Assembly (NCBI GenBank): GCA_030522415.1
Contig: JAMASW010000041.1
Coordinates: 1 to 64,000, forward strand
From: Channallabes apus
Lineage: Eukaryota; Chordata; Actinopteri; Siluriformes; Clariidae
DNA length: 64,000 nucleotides
Reading direction: 5' to 3'
In this document: piece by piece, positions 51,449-64,000 of the stretch
How positions within the stretch are numbered: position 1 is the stretch's first letter
How the letters are laid out: every line of letters starts with the position of its first letter
Notes under the pieces: generated by a model
Seen by the model: the letters and a program-made list of their open reading frames with translations, nothing else
Databases searched by the model: none
Told to the model about the DNA's origin: nothing
Made by a program: the position numbers and the translations under genes

Positions 51449-51510
51449 TAATAACATTATTATAACATATATATTATTATATATAATATAATTGTAATTT
51501 TTTTTGTATG
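51449..51510. repeat. AT spacer hub 9, T8-GTATG type
   Basis: Copy of hub 6 at 7,795 bp; forward units on both sides. Confidence 0.9.
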
Positions 51511-52110
51511 TATTACAATGTTATTACACTGTTATTACACTGTTATTACACTGTTATAACACTGTTATTACAATGTTATAACACTGTTATTACAATGTTA
51601 TATAACAGTGTAATAACATTGTAATAACAGTGTTATAACACTGTAATAACAGTGTAATAACATTGTAATAACAGTGTAATAACATTGTAATAACACTGTA
51701 ATAACAGTGTAATAACATTGTAATAACATTGTAATAACAGTGTGATAACATTGTAATAACATTGTAATAACAGTGTAATAACATTGTAATAACACTGTAA
51801 TAACACTGTAATAACAGTGTAATAACATTGTAATAACAGTGTAATAACATTGTAATAACAGTGTTATAACATTGTAATAACAGTGTTATAACAGTGTAAT
51901 AACAGTGTTATTACAGTGTTATAACACTGTTATTACAATGTTATTACACTGTTATATAACATTGTAATAACAGTGTTATAACATTGTAATAACAGTGTTA
52001 TTACAATGTTATTACACTGTTATTACAATGTTATTACACTGTTATAACACTGTTATTACACTGTTATTACAATGTTATTACACTGTTATTACACTGTTAT
52101 TACACTGTTA

Positions 52111-52155
52111 TAATAACATTATTATAACATATATATTATTATATATAATATAATT
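52111..52155. repeat. AT spacer hub 10
   Basis: Inverting type, copy of hub 7 at 7,795 bp. Here the reverse unit after the hub reads CAGTG where other copies have CACTG. Confidence 0.9.
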
Positions 52156-52652
52156 GTAATAACAGTGTAATAACATTGTAATAACAGTGTAATAACAGTG
52201 TAATAACATTGTAATAACAGTGTAATAACATTGTAATAACACTGTTATTACACTGTTATTACAATGTTATTACACTGTTATTACAATGTTATTACACTGT
52301 TATTACAATGTTATTACACTGTTATAACACTGTTATTACACTGTTATTACACTGTTATTACACTGTTATAACACTGTTATTACAATGTTATAACACTGTT
52401 ATTACACTGTTATTACAATGTTATTACACTGTTATTACACTGTTATTACACTGTTATAACACTGTTATTACAATGTTATAACACTGTTATTACAATGTTA
52501 TATAACAGTGTAATAACATTGTAATAACAGTGTTATAACACTGTAATAACAGTGTAATAACATTGTAATAACAGTGTAATAACATTGTAATAACACTGTA
52601 ATAACAGTGTAATAACATTGTAATAACAGTGTAATAACATTGTAATAACACT

Positions 52653-55600
52653 GTTATTACAATGTTATTACACTGTTATTACACTGTTATAACACTGTTA
52701 TTACAATGTTATAACACTGTTATTACAATGTTATTACACTGTTATTACAATGTTATTACACTGTTATTACACTGTTATAACACTGTTATTACAATGTTAT
52801 TACAATGTTATTACAATGTTATTACAATGTTATTACACTGTTATTACACTGTTATTACAATGTTATTACACTGTTATTACAATGTTATTACACTGTTATT
52901 ACACTGTTATAACACTGTTATTACAATGTTATTACTCTGTTATTACAATGTTATTACACTGTTATTACACTGTTATAACACTGTTATTACAATGTTATTA
53001 CACTGTTATAACACTGTTATTACAATGTTATTACACTGTTATTACAATGTTATTACACTGTTATTACAGTGTTATTACAATGTTATTACAATGTTATTAC
53101 AATGTTATCACACTGTTATTACAATGTTATTACAATGTTATTACACTGTTATTACAATGTTATTACACTGTTATTACACTGTTATTACAGTGTTATAAGA
53201 CTGTTATTACAATGTTATTACACTGTTATTACAATGTTATTACACTGTTATTACACTGTTATTACAATGTTATTACACTGTTATTACACTGTTATTACAG
53301 TGTTATAACACTGTTATTACAATGTTATTACAATGTTATTACACTGTTATTACAATGTTATTACAATGTTATTACACTGTTATTACAATGTTATTACACT
53401 GTTATAACACTGTTATTACAATGTTATTACTCTGTTATTACAATGTTATTACACTGTTATTACACTGTTATAACACTGTTATTACAATGTTATTACACTG
53501 TTATTACAATGTTATTACAATGTTATTACAATGTTATTACAATGTTATTACACTGTTATTACAATGTTATTACAATGTTATTACAATGTTATTACAATGT
53601 TATTACACTGTTATTACAATGTTATTACAATGTTATTACACTGTTATTACAATGTTATTACAATGTTATTACACTGTTATTACACTGTTATTACACGGTT
53701 ATTACAATGTTATTACAGTGTTATTACAATGTTATTACACTGTTATTACAATGTTATTACAGTGTTATTACAATGTTATTACACTGTTATTACACTGTTA
53801 TTACACTGTTATTACAATGTTATTACACTGTTATTACAATGTTATTACAGTGTTATTACAATGTTATTACAATGTTATTACAATGTTATTACACTGTTAT
53901 TACAATGTTATTAAATTGTTATCACACTGTTATTACAATGTTATTACAATGTTATTACACTGTTATTACAATGTTATTACACTGTTATTACACTGTTATT
54001 ACAGTGTTATAACACTGTTATTACAATGTTATTACACTGTTATTACAATGTTATTACACTGTTATTACACTGTTATTACAATGTTATTACACTGTTATTA
54101 CAATGTTATTACACTGTTATTACAGTGTTATTACAATGTTATTACAGTGTTATTACAATGTTATTACACTGTTATTACACTGTTATTACACTGTTATTAC
54201 AATGTTATTACAATGTTATTACAATGTTATTACAGTGTTATTACAATGTTATTACAATGTTATTACACTGTTATTACAATGTTATTACAATGTTATCACA
54301 CTGTTATTACAATGTTATTACAATGTTATTACACTGTTATTACAATGTTATTACACTGTTATTACACTGTTATTACAGTGTTATAACACTGTTATTACAA
54401 TGTTATTACACTGTTATTACAATGTTATTACACTGTTATTACACTGTTATTACAATGTTATTACACTGTTATTACAATGTTATTACACTGTTATTACAGT
54501 GTTATTACAATGTTATTACACTGTTATTACAATGTTATTACAATGTTATTACACTGTTATTACAATGTTATTACAGTGTTATTACAATGTTATTACACTG
54601 TTATTACAATGTTATTACACTGTTATTACACTGTTATAACACTGTTATTACAATGTTATTACAGTGTTATTACAATGTTATTACACTGTTATTACAGTGT
54701 TATTACAATGTTATTACAATGTTATTACAATGTTATTACACTGTTATTACAATGTTATTACAGTGTTATTACAATGTTATTACACTGTTATTACACTGTT
54801 ATTACAATGTTATTACACTGTTATTACAATGTTATTACACTGTTATTACAATGTTATTACAGTGTTATTACAATGTTATTACAATGTTATTACACTGTTA
54901 TTACAATGTTATTACAATGTTATTACACTGTTATTACACTGTTATTACAATGTTATTACAGTGTTATTACAATGTTATTACACTGTTATTACACTGTTAT
55001 TACAATGTTATTACAATGTTATTACAATGTTATTACAATGTTATTACAGTGTTATTACAATGTTATTACAATGTTATTACAATGTTATTACACTGTTATT
55101 ACAATGTTATTACAATGTTATTACAATGTTATTACACTGTTATTACAATGTTATTACAATGTTATTACACTGTTATTACAATGTTATTACAATGTTATTA
55201 CACTGTTATTACAGTGTTATTACAATGTTATTACACTGTTATTACAATGTTATTACACTGTTATTACAATGTTATTACAATGTTATTACAATGTTATTAC
55301 ACTGTTATTACAATGTTATTACAATGTTATTACAATGTTATTACACTGTTATTACAATGTTATTACAATGTTATTACACTGTTATTACAATGTTATTACA
55401 ATGTTATTACACTGTTATTACAATGTTATTACACTGTTATTACACTGTTATTACACTGTTATTACAATGTTATTACAGTGTTATTACAATGTTATTACAC
55501 TGTTATTACAATGTTATTACAGTGTTATTACAATGTTATTACACTGTTATTACACTGTTATTACAATGTTATTACAATGTTATTACAGTGTTATTACAAT

Positions 55601-56023
55601 GTTATTACAATGTTATTACAATGTTATTACACTGTTATTACAATGTTATTACAATGTTATCACACTGTTATTACAATGTTATTACAATGTTATTACACTG
55701 TTATTACAATGTTATTACACTGTTATTACAATGTTATTACACTGTTATTACACTGTTATTACAATGTTATTACACTGTTATTACAATGTTATTACAATGT
55801 TATTACAATGTTATTACAGTGTTATTACAATGTTATTACACTGTTATTACACTGTTATTACACTGTTATTACACTGTTATTACACTGTTATAACACTGTT
55901 ATTACAATGTTATAACACTGTTATTACACTGTTATTACAATGTTATTACACTGTTATTACACTGTTATTACACTGTTATAACACTGTTATTACAATGTTA
56001 TAACACTGTTATTACAATGTTAT
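52653..56023 (+). repeat. long forward array (3.4 kb)
   Basis: Opens like 44857 and shares its AAGACTG (about 53196), CACGG (about 53696) and TTAAATTGTTATCAC (about 53912) variants at a similar offset. It ends at GTTATATAAC (centre 56023/56024). Confidence 0.92.
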
Positions 56024-56670
56024 ATAACAGTGTAATAACATTGTAATAACAGTGTAATAACATTGTAATAACATTGTAATAACAGTGTGATAACATTGTA
56101 ATAACATTGTAATAACATTGTAATAACACTGTAATAACAGTGTAATAACATTGTAATAACAGTGTAATAACATTGTAATAACAGTGTAATAACAGTGTTA
56201 TAACATTGTAATAACAGTGTAATAACATTGTAATAACATTGTAATAACAGTGTAATAACATTGTAATAACATTGTAATAACAGTGTAATAACATTGTAAT
56301 AACATTGTAATAACATTGTAATAACAGTGTTATAACACTGTAATAACAGTGTAATAACATTGTAATAACAGTGTAATAACATTGTAATAACACTGTAATA
56401 ACAGTGTAATAACATTGTAATAACATTGTAATAACAGTGTGATAACATTGTAATAACATTGTAATAACAGTGTAATAACATTGTAATAACATTGTAATAA
56501 CACTGTAATAACATTGTAATAACAGTGTAATAACATTGTAATAACAGTGTAATAACATTGTAATAACAGTGTTATAACATTGTAATAACAGTGTTATAAC
56601 AGTGTAATAACAGTGTAATAACATTGTAATAACATTGTAATAACAGTGTAATAACATTGTAATAACACTG
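56024..56670 (-). repeat. satellite block, reverse units
   Basis: Copy of 48691-49337 (7,333 bp). Forward units from about 56671 lead to hub 11. Confidence 0.9.
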
Positions 56671-56805
56671 TTATTACACTGTTATTACAATGTTATTACA
56701 CTGTTATTACAATGTTATTACACTGTTATTACACTGTTATAACACTGTTATTACACTGTTATTACAATGTTATTACACTGTTATTACACTGTTATTACAC
56801 TGTTA

Positions 56806-56850
56806 TAATAACATTATTATAACATATATATTATTATATATAATATAATT
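56806..56850. repeat. AT spacer hub 11
   Basis: Inverting type, copy of hub 8 at 7,333 bp, with the same TGTATTAACAC variant about 165 bp downstream. Last hub in the window. Confidence 0.9.
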
Positions 56851-57302
56851 GTAATAACAGTGTAATAACATTGTAATAACACTGTAATAACAGTGTAATA
56901 ACATTGTAATAACAGTGTAATAACATTGTAATAACACTGTTATTACACTGTTATTACAATGTTATTACACTGTTATTACAATGTTATTACACTGTTATTA
57001 CACTGTTATTACACTGTATTAACACTGTTATTACAATGTTATAACACTGTTATTACACTGTTATTACAATGTTATTACACTGTTATTACACTGTTATTAC
57101 ACTGTTATAACACTGTTATTACAATGTTATAACACTGTTATTACAATGTTATATAACAGTGTAATAACATTGTAATAACAGTGTTATAACACTGTAATAA
57201 CAGTGTAATAACATTGTAATAACAGTGTAATAACATTGTAATAACACTGTAATAACAGTGTAATAACATTGTAATAACAGTGTAATAACATTGTAATAAC
57301 AC

Positions 57303-60300
57303 TGTTATTACAATGTTATTACACTGTTATTACACTGTTATAACACTGTTATTACAATGTTATAACACTGTTATTACAATGTTATTACACTGTTATTACA
57401 ATGTTATTACACTGTTATTACACTGTTATAACACTGTTATTACAATGTTATTACACTGTTATTACAATGTTATTACACTGTTATTACACTGTTATTACAA
57501 TGTTATTACACTGTTATTACAATGTTATTACACTGTTATTACACTGTTATAACACTGTTATTACAATGTTATTACTCTGTTATTACAATGTTATTACACT
57601 GTTATTACACTGTTATAACACTGTTATTACAATGTTATTACACTGTTATAACACTGTTATTACAATGTTATTACACTGTTATTACAATGTTATTACACTG
57701 TTATTACAGTGTTATTACAATGTTATTACAATGTTATTACAATGTTATCACACTGTTATTACAATGTTATTACAATGTTATTACACTGTTATTACAATGT
57801 TATTACACTGTTATTACACTGTTATTACAGTGTTATAACACTGTTATTACAATGTTATTACACTGTTATTACAATGTTATTACACTGTTATTACACTGTT
57901 ATTACAATGTTATTACACTGTTATTACACTGTTATTACAGTGTTATAACACTGTTATTACAATGTTATTACAATGTTATTACACTGTTATTACAATGTTA
58001 TTACAATGTTATTACACTGTTATTACAATGTTATTACACTGTTATAACACTGTTATTACAATGTTATTACTCTGTTATTACAATGTTATTACACTGTTAT
58101 TACACTGTTATAACACTGTTATTACAATGTTATTACAATGTTATTACAATGTTATTACAATGTTATTACACTGTTATTACAATGTTATTACAATGTTATT
58201 ACAATGTTATTACAATGTTATTACACTGTTATTACAATGTTATTACAATGTTATTACACTGTTATTACAATGTTATTACAATGTTATTACACTGTTATTA
58301 CAATGTTATTACACTGTTATTACACGGTTATTACACTGTTATTACAATGTTATTACAGTGTTATTACAATGTTATTACACTGTTATTACAATGTTATTAC
58401 AGTGTTATTACAATGTTATTACACTGTTATTACACTGTTATTACACTGTTATTACAATGTTATTACACTGTTATTACAATGTTATTACAGTGTTATTACA
58501 ATGTTATTACAATGTTATTACAATGTTATTACACTGTTATTACAATGTTATTACAATGTTATCACACTGTTATTACAATGTTATTACAATGTTATTACAC
58601 TGTTATTACAATGTTATTACACTGTTATTACACTGTTATTACAGTGTTATAACACTGTTATTACAATGTTATTACACTGTTATTACAATGTTATTACACT
58701 GTTATTACACTGTTATTACAATGTTATTACACTGTTATTACAATGTTATTACACTGTTTTTACAGTGTTATTACAATTTTATTACAGTGTTATTACAATG
58801 TTATTACACTGTTATTACACTGTTATTACACTGTTATTACACTGTTATTACAATGTTATTACAATGTTATTACAGTGTTATTACAATGTTATTACAATGT
58901 TATTACAATGTTATTACACTGTTATTACAATGTTATTACAATGTTATCACACTGTTATTACAATGTTATTACAATGTTATTACACTGTTATTACAATGTT
59001 ATTACACTGTTATTACACTGTTATTACAGTGTTATAACACTGTTATTACAATGTTATTACACTGTTATTACAATGTTATTACACTGTTATTACACTGTTA
59101 TTACAATGTTATTACACTGTTATTACAATGTTATTACACTGTTATTACAGTGTTATTACAATGTTATTACACTGTTATTACAATGTTATTACAATGTTAT
59201 TACACTGTTATTACAATGTTATTACAGTGTTATTACAATGTTATTACACTGTTATTACAATGTTATTACACTGTTATTACACTGTTATAACACTGTTATT
59301 ACAATGTTATTACAGTGTTATTACAATGTTATTACACTGTTATTACAGTGTTATTACAATGTTATTACAATGTTATTACAATGTTATTACACTGTTATTA
59401 CAATGTTATTACAGTGTTATTACAATGTTATTACAATGTTATTACAATGTTATTACACTGTTATTACAATGTTATTACAATGTTATTACACTGTTATTAC
59501 AATGTTATTACAATGTTATTACACTGTCATTACAATGTTATTACAATGTTATTACACTGTTATTACAATGTTATTACACTGTTATTACACTGTTATTACA
59601 ATGTTATTACACTGTTATAACACTGTTATTACAATGTTATTACTCTGTTATTACAATGTTATTACACTGTTATTACACTGTTATAACACTGTTATTACAA
59701 TGTTATTACAATGTTATTACAATGTTATTACAATGTTATTACAATGTTATTACACTGTTATTACAATGTTATTACAATGTTATTACAATGTTATTACAAT
59801 GTTATTACACTGTTATTACAATGTTATTACAATGTTATTACACTGTTATTACAATGTTATTACAATGTTATTACACTGTTATTACAATGTTATTACACTG
59901 TTATTACACGGTTATTACACTGTTATTACAATGTTATTACAGTGTTATTACAATGTTATTACACTGTTATTACAATGTTATTACAGTGTTATTACAATGT
60001 TATTACACTGTTATTACACTGTTATTACACTGTTATTACAATGTTATTACAATGTTATTACAATGTTATTACAATGTTATTACACTGTTATTACAATGTT
60101 ATTACAATGTTATTACAATGTTATTACAATGTTATTACACTGTTATTACAATGTTATTACAATGTTATTACACTGTTATTACAATGTTATTACAATGTTA
60201 TTACAATGTTATTACACTGTTATTACAATGTTATTACAATGTTATTACACTGTTATTACAATGTTATTACAATGTTATTACACTGTTATTACAATGTTAT

Positions 60301-63300
60301 TACACTGTTATTACACGGTTATTACACTGTTATTACAATGTTATTACAGTGTTATTACAATGTTATTACACTGTTATTACAATGTTATTACAGTGTTATT
60401 ACAATGTTATTACACTGTTATTACACTGTTATTACACTGTTATTACAATGTTATTACACTGTTATTACAATGTTATTACAGTGTTATTACAATGTTATTA
60501 CAATGTTATTACAATGTTATTACACTGTTATTACAATGTTATTACAATGTTATCACACTGTTATTACAATGTTATTACAATGTTATTACACTGTTATTAC
60601 AATGTTATTACACTGTTATTACACTGTTATTACAGTGTTATAACACTGTTATTACAATGTTATTACACTGTTATTACAATGTTATTACACTGTTATTACA
60701 CTGTTATTACAATGTTATTACACTGTTATTACAATGTTATTACACTGTTTTTACAGTGTTATTACAATTTTATTACAGTGTTATTACAATGTTATTACAC
60801 TGTTATTACACTGTTATTACACTGTTATTACACTGTTATTACAATGTTATTACAATGTTATTACAGTGTTATTACAATGTTATTACAATGTTATTACAAT
60901 GTTATTACACTGTTATTACAATGTTATTACAATGTTATCACACTGTTATTACAATGTTATTACAATGTTATTACACTGTTATTACAATGTTATTACACTG
61001 TTATTACACTGTTATTACAGTGTTATAACACTGTTATTACAATGTTATTACACTGTTATTACAATGTTATTACACTGTTATTACACTGTTATTACAATGT
61101 TATTACACTGTTATTACAATGTTATTACACTGTTATTACAGTGTTATTACAATGTTATTACACTGTTATTACAATGTTATTACAATGTTATTACACTGTT
61201 ATTACAATGTTATTACAGTGTTATTACAATGTTATTACACTGTTATTACAATGTTATTACACTGTTATTACACTGTTATAACACTGTTATTACAATGTTA
61301 TTACAGTGTTATTACAATGTTATTACACTGTTATTACAGTGTTATTACAATGTTATTACAATGTTATTACAATGTTATTACACTGTTATTACAATGTTAT
61401 TACAGTGTTATTACAATGTTATTACAATGTTATTACAATGTTATTACACTGTTATTACAATGTTATTACAATGTTATTACACTGTTATTACAATGTTATT
61501 ACAATGTTATTACACTGTCATTACAATGTTATTACAATGTTATTACACTGTTATTACAATGTTATTACACTGTTATTACACTGTTATTACACTGTTATTA
61601 CAATGTTATTACAGTGTTATTACAATGTTATTACACTGTTATTACAATGTTATTACAGTGTTATTACAATGTTATTACACTGTTATTACAATGTTATTAC
61701 AGTGTTATTACAATGTTATTACAATGTTATTACACTGTTATTACAATGTTATTACAATGTTATTACACTGTTATTACACTGTTATTACAATGTTATTACA
61801 GTGTTATTACAATGTTATTACACTGTTATTACAGTGTTATTACAATGTTATTACAATGTTATTACAGTGTTATTACAATGTTATTACACTGTTATTACAG
61901 TGTTATTACAATGTTATTACACTGTTATTACACTGTTATTACAATGTTATTACACTGTTATTACAATGTTATTACAGTGTTATTACAATGTTATTACAAT
62001 GTTATTACACTGTTATTACAATGTTATTACAATGTTATTACAATGTTATTACACTGTTATTACAATGTTATTACAATGTTATTACAGTGTTATTACAATG
62101 TTATTACAATGTTATTACAATGTTATTACACTGTTATTACAATGTTATTACAATGTTATTACAATGTTATTACACTGTTATTACAATGTTATTACAATGT
62201 TATTACACTGTTAGTACAATGTTATTACAATGTTATTACACTGTTATTACAATGTTATTACAATGTTATTACACTGTTAGTACAATGTTATTACAATGTT
62301 ATTACACTGTTATTACAATGTTATTACACTGTTATTACAATGTTATTACACTGTTATTACACTGTTATTACACTGTTATTACAATGTTATTACACTTTTA
62401 TTACAATGTTATTACAGTGTTATTACAATGTTATTACAATGTTATTACACTGTTATTACAATGTTATTACAATGTTATCACACTGTTATTACAATGTTAT
62501 TACAATGTTATTACACTGTTATTACAATGTTATTACACTGTTATTACACTGTTATTACAGTGTTATAACACTGTTATTACAATGTTATTACACTGTTATT
62601 ACAATGTTATTACACTGTTATTACACTGTTATTACAATGTTATTACACTGTTATTACAATGTTATTACACTGTTATTACAGTGTTATTACAATGTTATTA
62701 CACTGTTATTACAGTGTTATTACAATGTTATTACACTGTTATTACAATGTTATTACAATGTTATTACAATGTTATTACAATGTTATTACAATGTTATTAC
62801 ACTGTTATTACAATGTTATTACAATGTTATTACAATGTTATTACACTGTTATTACAATGTTATTACAATGTTATTACACTGTTATTACAATGTTATTACA
62901 CTGTTATTACAGTGTTATTACAATGTTATTACACTGTTATTACAATGTTATTACAGTGTTATTACAATGTTATTACAGTGTTATTACAATGTTATTACAC
63001 TGTTATTACAATGTTATTACACTGTTATTACACTGTTATAACACTGTTATTACAATGTTATTACAGTGTTATTACAATGTTATTACACTGTTATTACAGT
63101 GTTATTACAATGTTATTACAATGTTATTACAAGTTATTACACTGTTATTACAATGTTATTACAGTGTTATTACAATGTTATTACAATGTTATTACAATGT
63201 TATTACACTGTTACTACAATGTTATTACAATGTTATTACAATGTTATTACACTGTTATTACAATGTTATTACAATGTTATTACACTGTCATTACAATGTT

Positions 63301-63588
63301 ATTACAATGTTATTACACTGTTATTACAATGTTATTACAGTGTTATTACAATGTTATTACACTGTTATTACAATGTTATTACAGTGTTATTACAATGTTA
63401 TTACAATGTTATTACACTGTTATTACAATGTTATTACAATGTTATTACACTGTTATTACACTGTTATTACAATGTTATTACAGTGTTATTACAATGTTAT
63501 TACACTGTTATTACAGTGTTATTACAATGTTATTACAATGTTATTGCAGTGTTATTACAATGTTATTACACTGTTATTACAATGTTAT
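57303..63588 (+). repeat. longest forward array (6.3 kb)
   Basis: Opens as the other long forward arrays. It contains a 1,991-bp tandem duplication (181 units) marked by CTGTTTTTACAGTG and CAATTTTATTAC at 58757-58782 and 60748-60773. TGTCATTAC units are at about 59526, 61517 and 63286. TGTTAGTAC is at about 62211 and 62276, TTACTACAATG at 63212, and the T-less unit AAGTTATTAC at about 63131. Ends at GTTATATAAC (63584-63593). Confidence 0.93.
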
Positions 63589-64000
63589 ATAACAGTGTAA
63601 TAACATTGTAATAACATTGTAATAACAGTGTAATAACATTGTAATAACATTGTAATAACACTGTAATAACATTGTAATAACAGTGTAATAACATTGTAAT
63701 AACAGTGTAATAACAGTGTAATAACAGTGTAATAACAGTGTAATAACATTGTAATAACACTGTAATAACATTGTAATAACAGTGTAATAACAGTGTAATA
63801 ACATTGTAATAACACTGTAATAACATTGTAATAACAGTGTAATAACATTGTAATAACACTGTTATTACAATGTTATTACACTGTTATTACACTGTTATAA
63901 CACTGTTATTACAATGTTATAACACTGTTATTACAATGTTATTACACTGTTATTACAATGTTATTACACTGTTATTACACTGTTATAACACTGTTATTAC
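63589..64000. repeat. reverse block and restart of forward array, cut by window end
   Basis: Reverse units to about 63859, then forward units that open like 36640 and 44857, so another higher-order copy continues beyond the window. Confidence 0.9.

Larger units (their letters stand above)
23790..64000. repeat. 11-bp satellite TTATTACAVTG, bidirectional, about 40.2 kb to window edge
   Basis: From 23790 essentially every base belongs to an 11-bp unit, TTATTACA-N-TG, in either orientation. N is A, C or G; a T is seen once (about 25069). Recurrent variants are TTATAACACTG, TTATCACA(C/A)TG and TTATTACTCTG. Singletons include TTGTTACACTG (24411). Orientation blocks alternate, joined by palindromes or by an AT spacer. 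Large blocks recur at offsets of 8,217, 7,795, 7,333, 9,810, 1,602 and 1,991 bp. The + oriented unit has no stop codon in any frame, which creates long spurious ORFs. No gene or other transposon interrupts it. Confidence 0.97.

Noticed and set aside
23767..63859. Scores of long open frames encoding LLHCYYTVIT-type repeats on both strands
   Set aside because: All are readings of the stop-free 11-bp unit. Three overlapping frames code the same peptide cycle, no start context or domain exists, and frames end only at TTATAAC units or strand flips.
23790..64000. CRISPR array or tandem protein-repeat gene
   Set aside because: No unique spacers of even length between repeats, no cas genes, eukaryotic context; repeats are contiguous 11-mers.
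23790..64000. Telomeric or canonical centromere satellite
   Set aside because: No TTAGGG runs; the unit is not one I know as a fish centromere repeat, so location remains open.

Overview
The window is vertebrate nuclear DNA, almost certainly from a teleost fish. The evidence is spliced kinesin-5 exons, fish-type L2, L1, Ty3/gypsy and Harbinger-like elements, tRNA-derived SINE remnants and 5S rRNA fragments. A SINE head resembling those of ostariophysan fishes hints at that group, but the species cannot be named from this sequence.

Layout. (1) 1-4.0 kb: promoter, non-coding first exon and five coding exons of the 5' end of kif11 (Eg5, mitotic kinesin-5). The exon expected between the second and third of these is absent, its loss breaks the frame, and nothing after the sixth conserved exon is recognisable, so this is a damaged or partial copy. 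(2) 4.0-8.2 kb: SINE remnants, a decayed Ty3/gypsy fragment on the minus strand with protease-integrase-RT-leader order (Gmr1-like), and two partial 5S rRNA copies. (3) 8.4-14.2 kb: a 380-bp tandem duplication rich in CACGTGGA, the second copy split by a nearly full-length L2 LINE that keeps an esterase-type ORF1 and an uninterrupted endonuclease/RT ORF2. (4) 14.2-22.0 kb: pieces of a spliced gene (CpG-rich first exon, a broken PB1-like exon, two small exons that join in frame). Its last intron is stuffed with a 5'-truncated L2 carrying a Harbinger-like element (CAG target duplication) and a solo LTR (TCCAT target duplication). (5) 22.0-23.8 kb: a fold-back MITE and a broken L1 ORF2.

(6) 23.8-64.0 kb, to the window edge: one uninterrupted satellite of an 11-bp unit, TTATTACAVTG, in which the ninth base is almost always A, C or G. 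The array changes strand orientation dozens of times. Changes happen at a perfect palindrome (GTTATATAAC), at a GTTATAAC unit that is its own reverse complement, at simple unit-to-unit joins, or across a conserved ~45-bp AT-only-like spacer present 11 times. Multi-kilobase higher-order repeats (offsets 8,217, 7,795, 7,333, 9,810, 1,602 and 1,991 bp) are superimposed.

The long open frames in the satellite are a by-product of an 11-bp unit without stop codons on one strand; they are not annotated as genes. The satellite, with its internal inversion pivots, is the most unusual content of the window.
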